From: Stephanodiscus triporus
Taxonomy: Eukaryota > Bacillariophyta > Thalassiosirophyceae > Thalassiosirales > Thalassiosiraceae
Assembly: GCA_036939755.1 (NCBI GenBank)
Contig: JALLAZ010002142.1
Location: 1 to 10,909, forward strand
Direction: 5' to 3'
DNA: 10,909 bases
Shown here: positions 1 to 7,072 of the stretch, one piece after another
Numbering within the stretch: position 1 is the stretch's first letter
Layout: every line of letters starts with the position of its first letter
Position numbers and translations under genes: made by a program
The notes under the pieces: generated by a model
What the model was told of the DNA's origin: nothing
Seen by the model: only the letters and a program-made list of their open reading frames with translations
Databases searched by the model: none

Positions 1-3
1 GAT

Positions 4-25
4 GGGAAAAAAAGAGATTTTTCCC
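4..25. repeat. short perfect inverted repeat (hairpin)
   Basis: GGGAAAAA at 4-11 is mirrored by TTTTTCCC at 18-25 with a 6-nt A/G loop. It lies about 185 bp upstream of the first gene's start codon, at the window edge. It could be a hairpin at the end of a gene lying off the window, or chance in an A/T-run context. No function is assigned. Confidence 0.4.
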
Positions 26-121
26 GCAGGACAATTGTACTGGGCACTGTAGTATACAAACGTGTACGATACCTTTTTTGGAGAAGAGAAGAAAACGCGT
101 TATCTCAATCGAGAAGGAGGG

Positions 122-199
122 ATGGAGAGCGAGGATACAGGCCCAATTTAGTGATAAATCACATCTTCAATTGCTAAAGTCTTCATGCCACATTACTAA
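122..199 (+). promoter_or_regulatory. two short upstream ORFs in the possible leader of gene 1
   Basis: Two ATGs precede the proposed start at 210, both out of frame with it. ATG 122 opens a 9-codon ORF ending in TAG at 149-151. ATG 185 opens a 4-codon ORF ending in TAA at 197-199. They matter only if transcription starts upstream of 122, which the sequence does not show. If it does, they could dampen translation of the main reading frame. Confidence 0.25.
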
Positions 200-209
200 A
201 ATCGGCAGA

Positions 210-1639
210 ATGGTGAGAGGAGAACTGGCTCGGGGATTTTGTTTCATTATTTGCCCATTCATGTCGCATTTTTGATTTGCACTCCGCCGGGCCGATTTCA
301 AGCTCACGATAAGACCCGAATCATCTATTTTGCATCGCCAGGTGGACAACGTCGAGCACGCGAAGGAGCAGGATGACGGATCCGACAAGGGCTCGCCGGT
401 CCCGGCCCTCGCGACATCGACCTTCATGCCCACGGGATACGGCTATCAGCGCCCGCCGGGTCCCCACCCCGGGGGATTCGCCTTCCCACCCCAACCCATG
501 ATGGCGCCATTCCCCGGCGGCGTATTCCCTCCCATGATGGCGCCTCTCAATCCCTACGGCGGCTACGCCTCCCTCGGGCTGCCCCTGGTCCCCCCCGGGA
601 AAAAGCCCGACGTCACGCAAGCCTGCACCGTCCACCTCCCCGGCATGCCCCAGCCCTTCGACGTTCCCTTCCCGGCGCGGAAGCTTCCAGTTTGCCTGCG
701 CTGCAAGAAGAATTACCGCAGTCGGGAGCTGTGTCGTCAGCGCGACGAGCACAAGGCCCTGCCCTGGCAGACTGTGTACGCCGTCGTCACCCTCACCGAC
801 GAGGTGCTGGAGAAGGGGGAGGACGGCAAGCTGTCCATCGCGGACATAGCCGTCGTCACCGAGCAGCAGGAGACGCCGGACATGTGCCGCGGGCCTGCGG
901 ACAGCTTCATGTCGAAGCAGCCAATCTGCAAGATCTGCAAGGAGAAGAATTACACCAGGGATTATTGTAGGGCCACGTCCAAGCACACGACGCCCCCCTA
1001 CCAGGCCGTTTATGTCAAGTTGGTGCCGAAATCCATCGATTCCGACGTGAGGCCCTTCAAGAAGAAGAAGAGGAAGCCGGAGGAGAACTCGGACGGAAAG
1101 CCGACGCAGGACACCGAAAATCCGGACAAGGTCGTCGAGGAGGACCAGAGCGACGACCTCTCTGAGATTCACCAGTCGAGAACGATCTTCGCGGAAATCT
1201 CCGCGAAGAAGATCACCGTGAAGGTTAGTCCGGATCGACACATTTAGTTTTGATACATCCTCCCCGTGATGTGTGTACTTCCTTACCCTTCCCTTGTTCT
1301 CCGTAATTATATCCATTCCAGTGGTGCGAACAAATCCAATACCCCGAAGGAGTTGAAGGTGTCTCGGCGCTGACCTCGTCGGGCATGATGCCCTCCTACA
1401 TGAATATGACGAACAACCCCAACATGCAGGGACAGATGTGGGATGCCTTCAGGGCCGGTGCCATGTGGGCGCAGGCCCAAGGATCGCAATTGCCTCCCAT
1501 GGGCGGACCGATGCCGCCCGTGAACATGCCGCCCGTGAACATGCCACCCGTGAACATGGGTACGCCCATGGGAGGCTACGTTCATCACGACACCAAGCTT
1601 GAGCTTCCTACATCTCCCGATGTCAAGAGTCCCATGTAA
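210..1639 (+). CDS. duplicated Cys/His (CX2CX9CX5H) module protein, three exons
   Basis: Spliced model 210-212, 342-1223, 1322-1639, giving 400 residues. No named family is recognised. Seen in order: a Pro/Gly/Met/aromatic-rich low-complexity N-terminus (about residues 25-90); module A with C119, C122, C132, H138; module B with C197, C200, C210, H216; a basic KKKKRK cluster at 241-246 resembling a nuclear localisation signal; an acidic stretch (about 247-275); and a Met/Pro-rich tail with three PPVNM repeats (360-374). The two modules align without gaps over 29 residues as C-x2-C-K-x6-R-x2-C-R-x4-H-x3-P-[WY]-Q-x-V-Y. The spacing suggests zinc binding, which is inference. A nuclear or RNA/protein-binding role is a guess. 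The reading frame open before 342 has no ATG. Splicing 212 to 342 supplies ATG directly, which is why I chose this start. The stop codon overlaps a GTAAGT, so the C-terminus could be longer. Confidence 0.7.
213..341 (+). other. intron 1 of gene 1 (predicted)
   Basis: Donor ATG|GTGAGA at 213 and acceptor GCCAG|GTGGAC at 341, 129 nt, after a T-rich stretch near 321-332. It is inferred because the downstream frame is open back to the TGA at 273-275 but holds no ATG in 276-341. Removing the intron joins ATG (210-212) to the GTG at 342 in frame. The first coding exon would then be only the start codon. Confidence 0.6.
1224..1321 (+). other. intron 2 of gene 1 (predicted)
   Basis: Donor GTGAAG|GTTAGT and acceptor TTCCAG|TGGTGC, 98 nt, phase 0. 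The frame would otherwise stop at 1245-1247. Removal joins residues ITVK directly to WCEQIQYPEG and keeps a 105-residue frame open to 1639. That frame carries on the Met/Pro-rich composition. Confidence 0.85.
1514..1558 (+). repeat. three tandem 15-bp units encoding PPVNM
   Basis: Units at 1514-1528, 1529-1543 and 1544-1558 (consensus CCGCCCGTGAACATG). The first two are identical and the third differs by one base (CCA). Near identity at the DNA level suggests recent slippage duplication, so copy number probably varies between strains. Confidence 0.9.
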
Positions 1640-1944
1640 GTGTTCAAGGATAACAGAATCCGTGGCTTCTTCCGCTGCAGCTTTGGGGGCGTTGACTTTG
1701 TAAATGTAGCCGATTATTATGATTATTGGATTAAGTTTGTTTCGGCCTAGATCGATAGAGCAAAATTTAGTCAACGAAAATAACATGTCTGGCTGATGCG
1801 AGCGGGGGACCCAAATAATATAATCCTTTACGTTTTTACAGATGGAGGTTTGTAGAAGGTCGTATCCATTTTCATCCCCCAAGCTCATTTTCTAGACAGA
1901 TCACGCTGATCCCTCCTTCCTGTCCCTCTCTTCTCCTTTTCCCC
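1640..1944. other. convergent intergenic interval, gene 1 / homoserine dehydrogenase
   Basis: This 305-bp stretch holds the 3' ends of two convergent genes. It contains splice-acceptor-like sites at 1680 (CTGCAG) and 1841 (a T-rich tract before ACAG). These could pair with the GTAAGT at 1636. I see no further gene, RNA or repeat. Confidence 0.5.
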
Positions 1945-3423
1945 TCACGACTGCCAGTTATCCCTCAATACGGGCATGTAAAATGGCTTACCCCTGCACC
2001 AATCCAATCCCTCGATGTCCGCCAATACCTTCAATATCGCGGCGTATTCCACCTTCTCCGTGACGATCGCGAACGCGCTCTCCTGCTCCCGAACCCTAGG
2101 ATTCTGCAGTATGGAATGTATGCTTACGCCGTGGCGCTCGCATACCTCCCCCACCTGCCTCGTGATGCCGACCATGTCCCGATAGTTGAGCCTGAGGAAG
2201 AATACCGACTCGTAGTTGTTCGCGAACTTCACGTCGGACCTCGGATTGAACGGGAGCGGGGTCACGTCCCCCCGGGCGATGGAGACGATGTCGTTCACGC
2301 ACGAGTTCGCGGTGGGATACCTCCCCGCGCCCTGTCCTATGTATATGGACGACGCGAGGTTGTCGCTCACGACCTCGATCGCGTTCGTCGCGCCGCCCAC
2401 GCTCGACAGGGGGTCGGCGCTCGTGACGTAACACGGGCTGACGTAGGCCGAGACGCGCGTCCCGTCGTCGCCGATCGACGCGACGCCCAGGAGCTTGATG
2501 GTCCCGCCGAGCGTCTTGGCGTACTCGAAGTCGATCTTCGTCAATTCCGTTATGCCACGACAGGATATCTCCTCCTCGTCGACGTCGATGCCGTACGCGA
2601 GCCTCATGAGTATCTTGAGCTTGGACCGCGCGTCGTACCCCCCCACGTCGAGGGTCGGGTCGGCCTCGGCGTACCCGAGGTCGGACGCCTGGGACAGCGC
2701 GTCCTCGTAGCTCTTTCCGTCTCGGTCCATGGCCGTGAGCATGAAGTTCGTGCACCCGTTGATGATGCCGGACATGAGCCTCACGTTCGCCCCGACGTAG
2801 TCGCTCTGCATGGATCGGATTATGGGTATCCCCCCGCACACCGCGGCCTCGTACCGGAATTGCACGCCGTCCGGCAACGTCGCGAGCAGGCCCTCGATCT
2901 CGCCCATGTCCCTCGCGATGAGGGCCTTGTTCGCGGACACGACGCTCTTGCCGTTCCTGAGCGCCGACATGACCACGTCCTTGGCGTCGGTCGTGCCCCC
3001 CATGACCTCCACGACGTAATCTATCGTGTCGTCGTTCAGGATGTCGTCGTAGGACGTCACGATCGCGCATCCGTCCGGGAGGGCGTAATCGCGTACCTTG
3101 GTCGGATCGCGCACGCATATCTTGCGAACGACGACGTCCTTCCCGGTCAAAGATCGGATGTGCGATTTCTTGGCGGCGAGTATCTCGACGATACCCCCCC
3201 CGACCGTGCCGCCGCCGAAGATCCCGAGGGTCACGGTGGTCGCGTCGGAGGAGGACGACGACGAGGACGTCATGGGGAGGGAAGACGAAGACGAAGACGA
3301 AGACGATCGGAGGAGGCGGGGACGGGAGGAGGGGGAGGTCGCCACGCCGACGCATGGGGCGAAGGACGAGACCCCGGACCCGGATAGGGCGGATGCGACG
3401 ATCGCCGGGCGAAGAAAACGCAT
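1945..3423 (-). CDS. HSD: homoserine dehydrogenase, plastid-targeted, ACT-containing
   Basis: Reduces aspartate semialdehyde to homoserine with NAD(P)H, the branch point to threonine, methionine and isoleucine. Single exon, 492 residues. Residues 1-60 form a presequence: a moderately hydrophobic start, a SSFAP plastid cleavage motif at 19-23, and Ser-rich runs at 40-48 and 53-59. The Rossmann fold begins near 64 with GGGTVG at 70-75 (GxGxxG type). SANKA carries K166. ING-C-TNF at 221-227 matches the family NGT-N motif. By alignment from memory with the yeast enzyme, E253, D264 and K268 correspond to its substrate/catalytic Glu, Asp and Lys. An ACT domain (about 405-485) suggests threonine feedback, which is family knowledge. 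There is no fused aspartate kinase, so it is monofunctional, unlike the plant AK-HSD. It is convergent with gene 1 and divergent from the CIA30 gene. Confidence 0.96.
   Translation of the reverse strand: MRFLRPAIVASALSGSGVSSFAPCVGVATSPSSRPRLLRSSSSSSSSSLPMTSSSSSSSDATTVTLGIFGGGTVGGGIVEILAAKKSHIRSLTGKDVVVRKICVRDPTKVRDYALPDGCAIVTSYDDILNDDTIDYVVEVMGGTTDAKDVVMSALRNGKSVVSANKALIARDMGEIEGLLATLPDGVQFRYEAAVCGGIPIIRSMQSDYVGANVRLMSGIINGCTNFMLTAMDRDGKSYEDALSQASDLGYAEADPTLDVGGYDARSKLKILMRLAYGIDVDEEEISCRGITELTKIDFEYAKTLGGTIKLLGVASIGDDGTRVSAYVSPCYVTSADPLSSVGGATNAIEVVSDNLASSIYIGQGAGRYPTANSCVNDIVSIARGDVTPLPFNPRSDVKFANNYESVFFLRLNYRDMVGITRQVGEVCERHGVSIHSILQNPRVREQESAFAIVTEKVEYAAILKVLADIEGLDWCRGKPFYMPVLRDNWQS
3281..3304 (-). 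repeat. hexanucleotide repeat (GAAGAC)4 in HSD presequence
   Basis: Four tandem GAAGAC units on the + strand, read on the minus strand as alternating Ser codons. They encode part of the Ser run at residues 40-48, between the plastid cleavage motif and the enzyme domain. The run is in the disposable transit region, so length changes in multiples of three codon positions should be tolerated. Confidence 0.85.
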
Positions 3424-3816
3424 GGTATTTTTTTTGGTCCTGGCGTTAGCTCTCGTGCCCTGGCTGGATGTGTGGGAAAGAGATGATGATGATGCACCGC
3501 TTTTTTTTGTGTTTACCTAAATTGGTTTTCGCTTTCGATTTTCGGCTTCTTGCTTCGATTCGGCGGGCGGCGCGGGGCGGGGCGCGATGCGGATGAGATG
3601 ATGTGGATGGAAGAAGGGGTGGGCATCTTCCACGTGGATATGATGTTGTGGGAAATAATATGCGCGACGTTTTCAGCGATACAAAAATCTTTGTGAGTGC
3701 AACCTCTCTTCTCCCTTTTCCCCCTCGCCTCGGCCGGGCGGGCGTTCTCATTCGTTTTTGTGGGAAGCATGATGATCGGCGTCGTCGATTACCGACTCGC
3801 TCCATCCCCGACGACG
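3424..3816. promoter_or_regulatory. shared divergent promoter interval HSD / CIA30
   Basis: 393 bp separate the two start codons, so both upstream regions overlap. Visible elements are T8 runs at 3428-3435 and 3501-3508 (A runs in the HSD leader) and a GAT microsatellite at 3483-3494. There is also a perfect palindromic G-box. A GTGAGT at 3693-3698 could be a donor for a leader intron of the CIA30 gene, but no matching acceptor is compelling. Both products are plastid proteins, so joint control is plausible but unproven. Confidence 0.5.
3630..3637. promoter_or_regulatory. G-box palindrome CCACGTGG
   Basis: A perfect 8-bp palindrome with a CACGTG core sits 207 bp from the HSD start and about 180 bp from the CIA30 start. 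CACGTG is the general target of bHLH and bZIP factors, including light and clock regulators in algae and plants. That is general knowledge. Occupancy here is inference. Confidence 0.35.
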
Positions 3817-4100
3817 ATGTCGCGGATGATGCCTCCCCCACTCCTTCCCATCGTCCTGCTCCTCCTCCCCCTCCTCCTCGCGTCGTTCGACTCCGTCGTC
3901 GAGGCCTCGGCATTCCTCCCTCCCCGCGCGCCCTCCTCCTCCTCCTCCCCGCCCCCCGAGGCGATGACGCGTCGGCATCGTCGTCATCGTCGCGACGTCG
4001 TCCCTCGAAACGACGATCTTCGTCTCCCGCGACTGCCGACCCTCCTCGCGGGGGAGGAGGGTCGGCGGCGTTGCGTCGCGGTCGTGCCCCGCGCCGCCGC

Positions 4101-4131
<31 letters not shown>

Positions 4132-5089
4132 GACGATCGGGGGGACGGGCCGGACCGCGGCGCGGGGGGGGGAGGGGGGGGAGGGGGAACGACGAGGGGG
4201 GGGGGGGGGGAGGGGGGCCGGCGGACCATGTCGTTCCTGAGGAGGATGGGACGGGTCGGGGGGGCGGCGAACGTGGACTTCGCGTCCGCGTTGGGACCCG
4301 ACGAGAGTCCGTCGGGCGGGACCGAGTCCGCCCATCGTCGCGTGGGCGGATTCAAGAACGTGCGCAGGTCGAGGGCGTCGTACGTGCCGTGCGATATCTC
4401 GGGCACGATCGACGACATGTCCGATCCGTTCCCGTTCACTAGCTCCGGATCGATGTGGCAGGGCATCACCGATCGCGTCATGGGCGGATCGTCGAACGGG
4501 TCCCTGAGTCGCGAGACGATCGGGGGGAGGATCGCGAACGTGTTGCGCGGGAACGTCGTGTCGATCGAGAAAGACGGGGGGGGGAGCGGGTTCGTCCAGA
4601 TGGCGACGGACCTGTCGTCGGATCCGAGCGTCGACGCGTTCGTGGACGCGTCCGCGTACGACGGGGTGGAGTTGGACGTGTATTGCGAGGGACGGGACGA
4701 CTTCGAGAGTTTCAACGTGCAGTGAGTATACATAAGTAGTAGTGTTTTCCGTTTTTTTCTCCGCGTCGTTGGCTCCGGCGACGATGTACCCCCTTCCGAT
4801 TCGCCTGCCTAATACAATGATCTCACCCCCGAACGATGAATATTGCTTACACAGCCTTCGAACTCCCGCGTGCGAGAGACAAAATTCATCCTACAGATAT
4901 ACCTTTGCCATCCCTCCCGGCCTATGGACGCCCGTGCGGGTTCCGTGGAGCGCCTTCGAAGGACACGGACCCGGTCCGGACGTCACCCCGTTCGTCCCGT
5001 CCTTGAGACGGTTGGGCGTGGTGTCCATCGGCGAGGCGAGGAATGTCATCCTCGCTGTTGGGAAAGTCGGGTTCTACAATGTCATATAA
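3817..5089 (+). CDS. CIA30-domain protein with bipartite plastid presequence
   Basis: Spliced 3817-4721 plus 4855-5089, 379 residues. The family is named for the complex I assembly factor NDUFAF1. Plastid and cyanobacterial members are linked to photosynthetic complexes, so the role here is probably organelle complex assembly (inference). Residues 1-33 form a signal peptide (MSRMMPPP, a Leu-rich core, then the ASAFLPP cleavage motif), followed by an Arg-rich transit segment and an Asp/Ala and poly-Gly linker (about 94-135). The CIA30 domain spans about 200-375: W214 then TDRVMGGSSNG (218-228, family hallmark VMGGxS), GGSGF, YDGVELDV, HLRTP, W-x-PVRVPWSAF, and a final GKVGFYNVI. An upstream in-frame ATG at 3769 would add 16 residues before the signal peptide. 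3817 gives a cleaner signal. Without splicing the frame stops at 4725. Confidence 0.88.
4164..4217 (+). repeat. G-run cluster in CIA30 coding sequence (G-quadruplex motif)
   Basis: Five uninterrupted G runs on the coding strand: 4164-4172 (9), 4174-4181 (8), 4183-4187 (5), 4196-4210 (15) and 4212-4217 (6). They are separated by loops of one base, or eight in one case. They encode the poly-Gly linker between transit region and domain. Both DNA and mRNA meet the usual G-quadruplex pattern. The 15-G run is also slippage-prone, and its exact length may be a sequencing uncertainty. A one-base change would break the frame. Confidence 0.9.
4722..4854 (+). other. intron of CIA30 gene (predicted)
   Basis: Donor GTGCA|GTGAGT at 4722 and acceptor TTACACAG|CCTTCG at 4854, 133 nt, phase 2. 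Joining gives FNVHLRTPACERQ, which restores the expected CIA30 order: the beta-strand before LR, then YRYTF and W-x-PVRVPW. The unspliced frame ends at a TGA inside the donor. Confidence 0.9.
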
Positions 5090-6147
5090 GGTAGAACTGT
5101 TGCTGAAGATGTTGCCCCAAATTGTTGCTTTGGAGATGTTGGACCTCTTTAATGACATGTGTGTAAATTGCGAAATAATAAGTTCTATCATCAGAAGTAC
5201 CCAAGAACAGGCTAATTCTATAATAAAGGGACTGAATTCCAGGTCAACTCATTCAGTTGAATCATGCTCAAGATACTCATATTGCTTGGGAAAACGATTA
5301 TCAACATCCTACAAATATATGTAAATGAAAGGGCCGTATTCCATCTTCTCTAATCGTATGGTACCATTCCCCGCTCGGACCTGCCATCGTTCCCTGAGCC
5401 TCGCCCCGAGATCGCCCCCTCGCTCGTTCGAAAGAAAGATGCTCAAACTTTCAGTTCCCGCCAATCGAGAGGAATCCCTTTATTTTTTTACTGCGTAATT
5501 ATACAGATTCCCACGTTCAGGCTACCACTGTCTGGCCGCGACCAGCGCCGCCGCTGGTTTGTGGAGCTTGTTGGTGGTGAGTGGTGTGCGGTGCAAATCG
5601 TTCTCTCTTGTCCGTGGCAATCATCCTGGGCCCTTCGATCGATATATTATACTCAACAATGTAAGGCCTCGTTTTGATGTGCGCGAATGTATTGAGATTA
5701 TCGTCTCTGTGGAAACGGCCTGCCGCTTCGGTTGGGAGGGAGGATGGCATCGGTTCCGAGCACACGCAATCGGCGTCCAACGACTCCGTCCCCCGTCGAC
5801 CTTCGACCGAGACGCGCGACGGAGGGGGGTCTGGTGCTGCCGGGGGTCAACGAGGAGAATGCCTCGTCTTTTTTTCACCGTCGGCCTCGAACGACTTTTG
5901 TCTGCGTGTTTCGTTTATAGTTTAACCCGGACGTCGTCCCGCCACCTCTCACATCGGTCTTCGTTTTACATATTTCCCTCCCCCGGCCGCCCCGCGCACG
6001 CACACCTCGTTCGTCTTTCCCTCGCACGCGCGCGCGCTCTCCTCGTCCAATCCCAGCGACTGGTAATTCTCATCCCGACCGTTCGCGCTGCCCCGACACA
6101 GCGAAATTTCCACATTCATTTTCATACGCGCCTAATAAATACACGAA
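5090..6147. other. gene-free interval between CIA30 and NAC-beta; NAC leader and promoter
   Basis: 1,058 bp with no supported gene. The left part (5090-5340) is AT-richer and includes the CIA30 3' end. It holds competing short inverted repeats: ACTGAAT 5231-5237 with ATTCAGT 5251-5257, and TCAACT 5244-5249 with AGTTGA 5255-5260. A TATA-like ATATATTAT lies at 5642-5650, followed at 5661 by GTAAGG. The right part (about 5935-6060) is pyrimidine-rich, as expected of a translation-gene leader. Open frames here start at non-ATG codons or lack any recognisable protein character. Confidence 0.55.
5920..5929 (+). promoter_or_regulatory. GTTTAACCCG motif upstream of NAC-beta
   Basis: This ten-base word recurs exactly in the S16/L4 divergent promoter (8007-8016). 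Here it ends 219 bp before the NAC start codon. In the other promoter it ends 232 bp before the L4 start codon, in the same orientation. It contains an AACCC core like plant teloboxes of ribosomal protein genes. That resemblance is suggestive only. Confidence 0.3.
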
Positions 6148-6672
6148 ATGCCGAGCGAAGCGGAAATGGCCGAGGCCCGGGCGAAGATGATCGCCAAGCG
6201 ATTCGGGGGCACGTCCGCCTCCACGGGGGGGAAGGGCGCGGTCCGTCGCAAGAAGAAGGCCGCGTCCCGGTCCTCGTCGGCGGCGACGGACGTCAAGCTA
6301 ACTGCCGCCCTCAAGAAGCTGGGGGCGACGAACATCCCGGGAATCGAGGAGGTCAACCTCTTCAAGGAGGACGGGAAGGTCATCCACTTCGTCAATCCCA
6401 AGGTCCAGGCCTCCATCGCCGCGAACACCTACATCGTGAGCGGACACGCGGACACGAAGCCGCTCCAGGAATTGCTGCCCGGGATCGTGAGTCAGCTCGG
6501 CATAGACAACATCACCCAGCTGCAGAGCGCCATGGCCGCGCAGGGCGCCATGGCCGGCGGGGGGGGAGGTGGTGCGTCCGGCATGCCGACGGTGAAGGAG
6601 GACGGGGACGACGACGACGACGTGCCCGACCTCGTGGACGGAAACTTCGAGGAGATTTCCGAGGCGGCATAG
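6148..6672 (+). CDS. BTF3: nascent polypeptide-associated complex beta subunit (BTF3)
   Basis: Partner of NAC-alpha in the cytosolic heterodimer that binds ribosomes at the tunnel exit and shields nascent chains, also gating SRP access. Single exon, 174 residues, close to the usual 150-170. The N-terminal helix holds the ribosome-binding basic motif RRKKK at 33-37. The NAC domain spans about 46-112 (LKKLG-NIPGIEEVNLF, V-HF-NPKVQAS, NTY-VSG). The Gly/Ala-rich linker (about 132-145) leads to an acidic tail ending in VPDLVDGNFEE, typical of BTF3. The start is the first ATG after the pyrimidine-rich leader and matches family N-termini (short Met, Ala/Glu-rich helix). It is followed convergently by the S16 gene and sits in a run of three translation genes. 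Confidence 0.96.
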   Translation: MPSEAEMAEARAKMIAKRFGGTSASTGGKGAVRRKKKAASRSSSAATDVKLTAALKKLGATNIPGIEEVNLFKEDGKVIHFVNPKVQASIAANTYIVSGHADTKPLQELLPGIVSQLGIDNITQLQSAMAAQGAMAGGGGGGASGMPTVKEDGDDDDDVPDLVDGNFEEISEAA

Positions 6673-7072
6673 GCTTTTGTTCGAATATATAAAAAAAGTG
6701 ATGTTATTAATGAACTCCCCCCTATCTGTCGTGACACATAAATGTGTGTTTTGCGCTGCGTGAGGAATTGTCGAGGTAGCAGGATGGCGCGGAGAAAGGG
6801 TGGTGCGGTGTGCCCGCTTCCGTGAAATGATAAGCAGCGCTGATTAAGCACATGCATCTTACCTTGGAAGAACAGACGCGAGAACAGTATCTAATAATAC
6901 AACACACTCGTTGCTCGTCCCATTCATGTGGTCTCATCATGACTCCGACGAACGATACGGGTGCCCTCTAATGCGCAGCGCTTATCTTGAAAATAGTATC
7001 AAGAATAATAAGAGGAACAATAACTCGATGAACATCGATCATAAGTATAACAATAATAATGATCCAATAAAT
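6673..7072. other. convergent intergenic interval NAC-beta / S16
   Basis: 400 bp shared by two 3' ends. The right half (about 6985-7072) is strikingly AT-rich with AATAAT repeats on the + strand, which reads as T-rich 3' UTR for S16 on the minus strand. No hairpin terminator, RNA gene or additional ORF is supported. Confidence 0.5.

Noticed and set aside
2116..3387. 423-codon open frame on the + strand opposite homoserine dehydrogenase
   Set aside because: It is antisense to a clearly conserved enzyme and reads as Arg/Val/His/Asp-rich low-complexity sequence, typical of a GC-rich shadow frame.
5043..5324. 93-codon frame after the CIA30 gene as a small gene
   Set aside because: It overlaps the end of CIA30, sits in AT-richer 3' flank, and shows no conserved motif or splice-supported extension.
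5559..6692. Long + strand frame running through the NAC leader into the NAC gene
   Set aside because: Its second half overlaps NAC-beta in another frame and gives Arg/Gly-rich shadow sequence. It begins at a non-ATG codon and has no recognisable domain.
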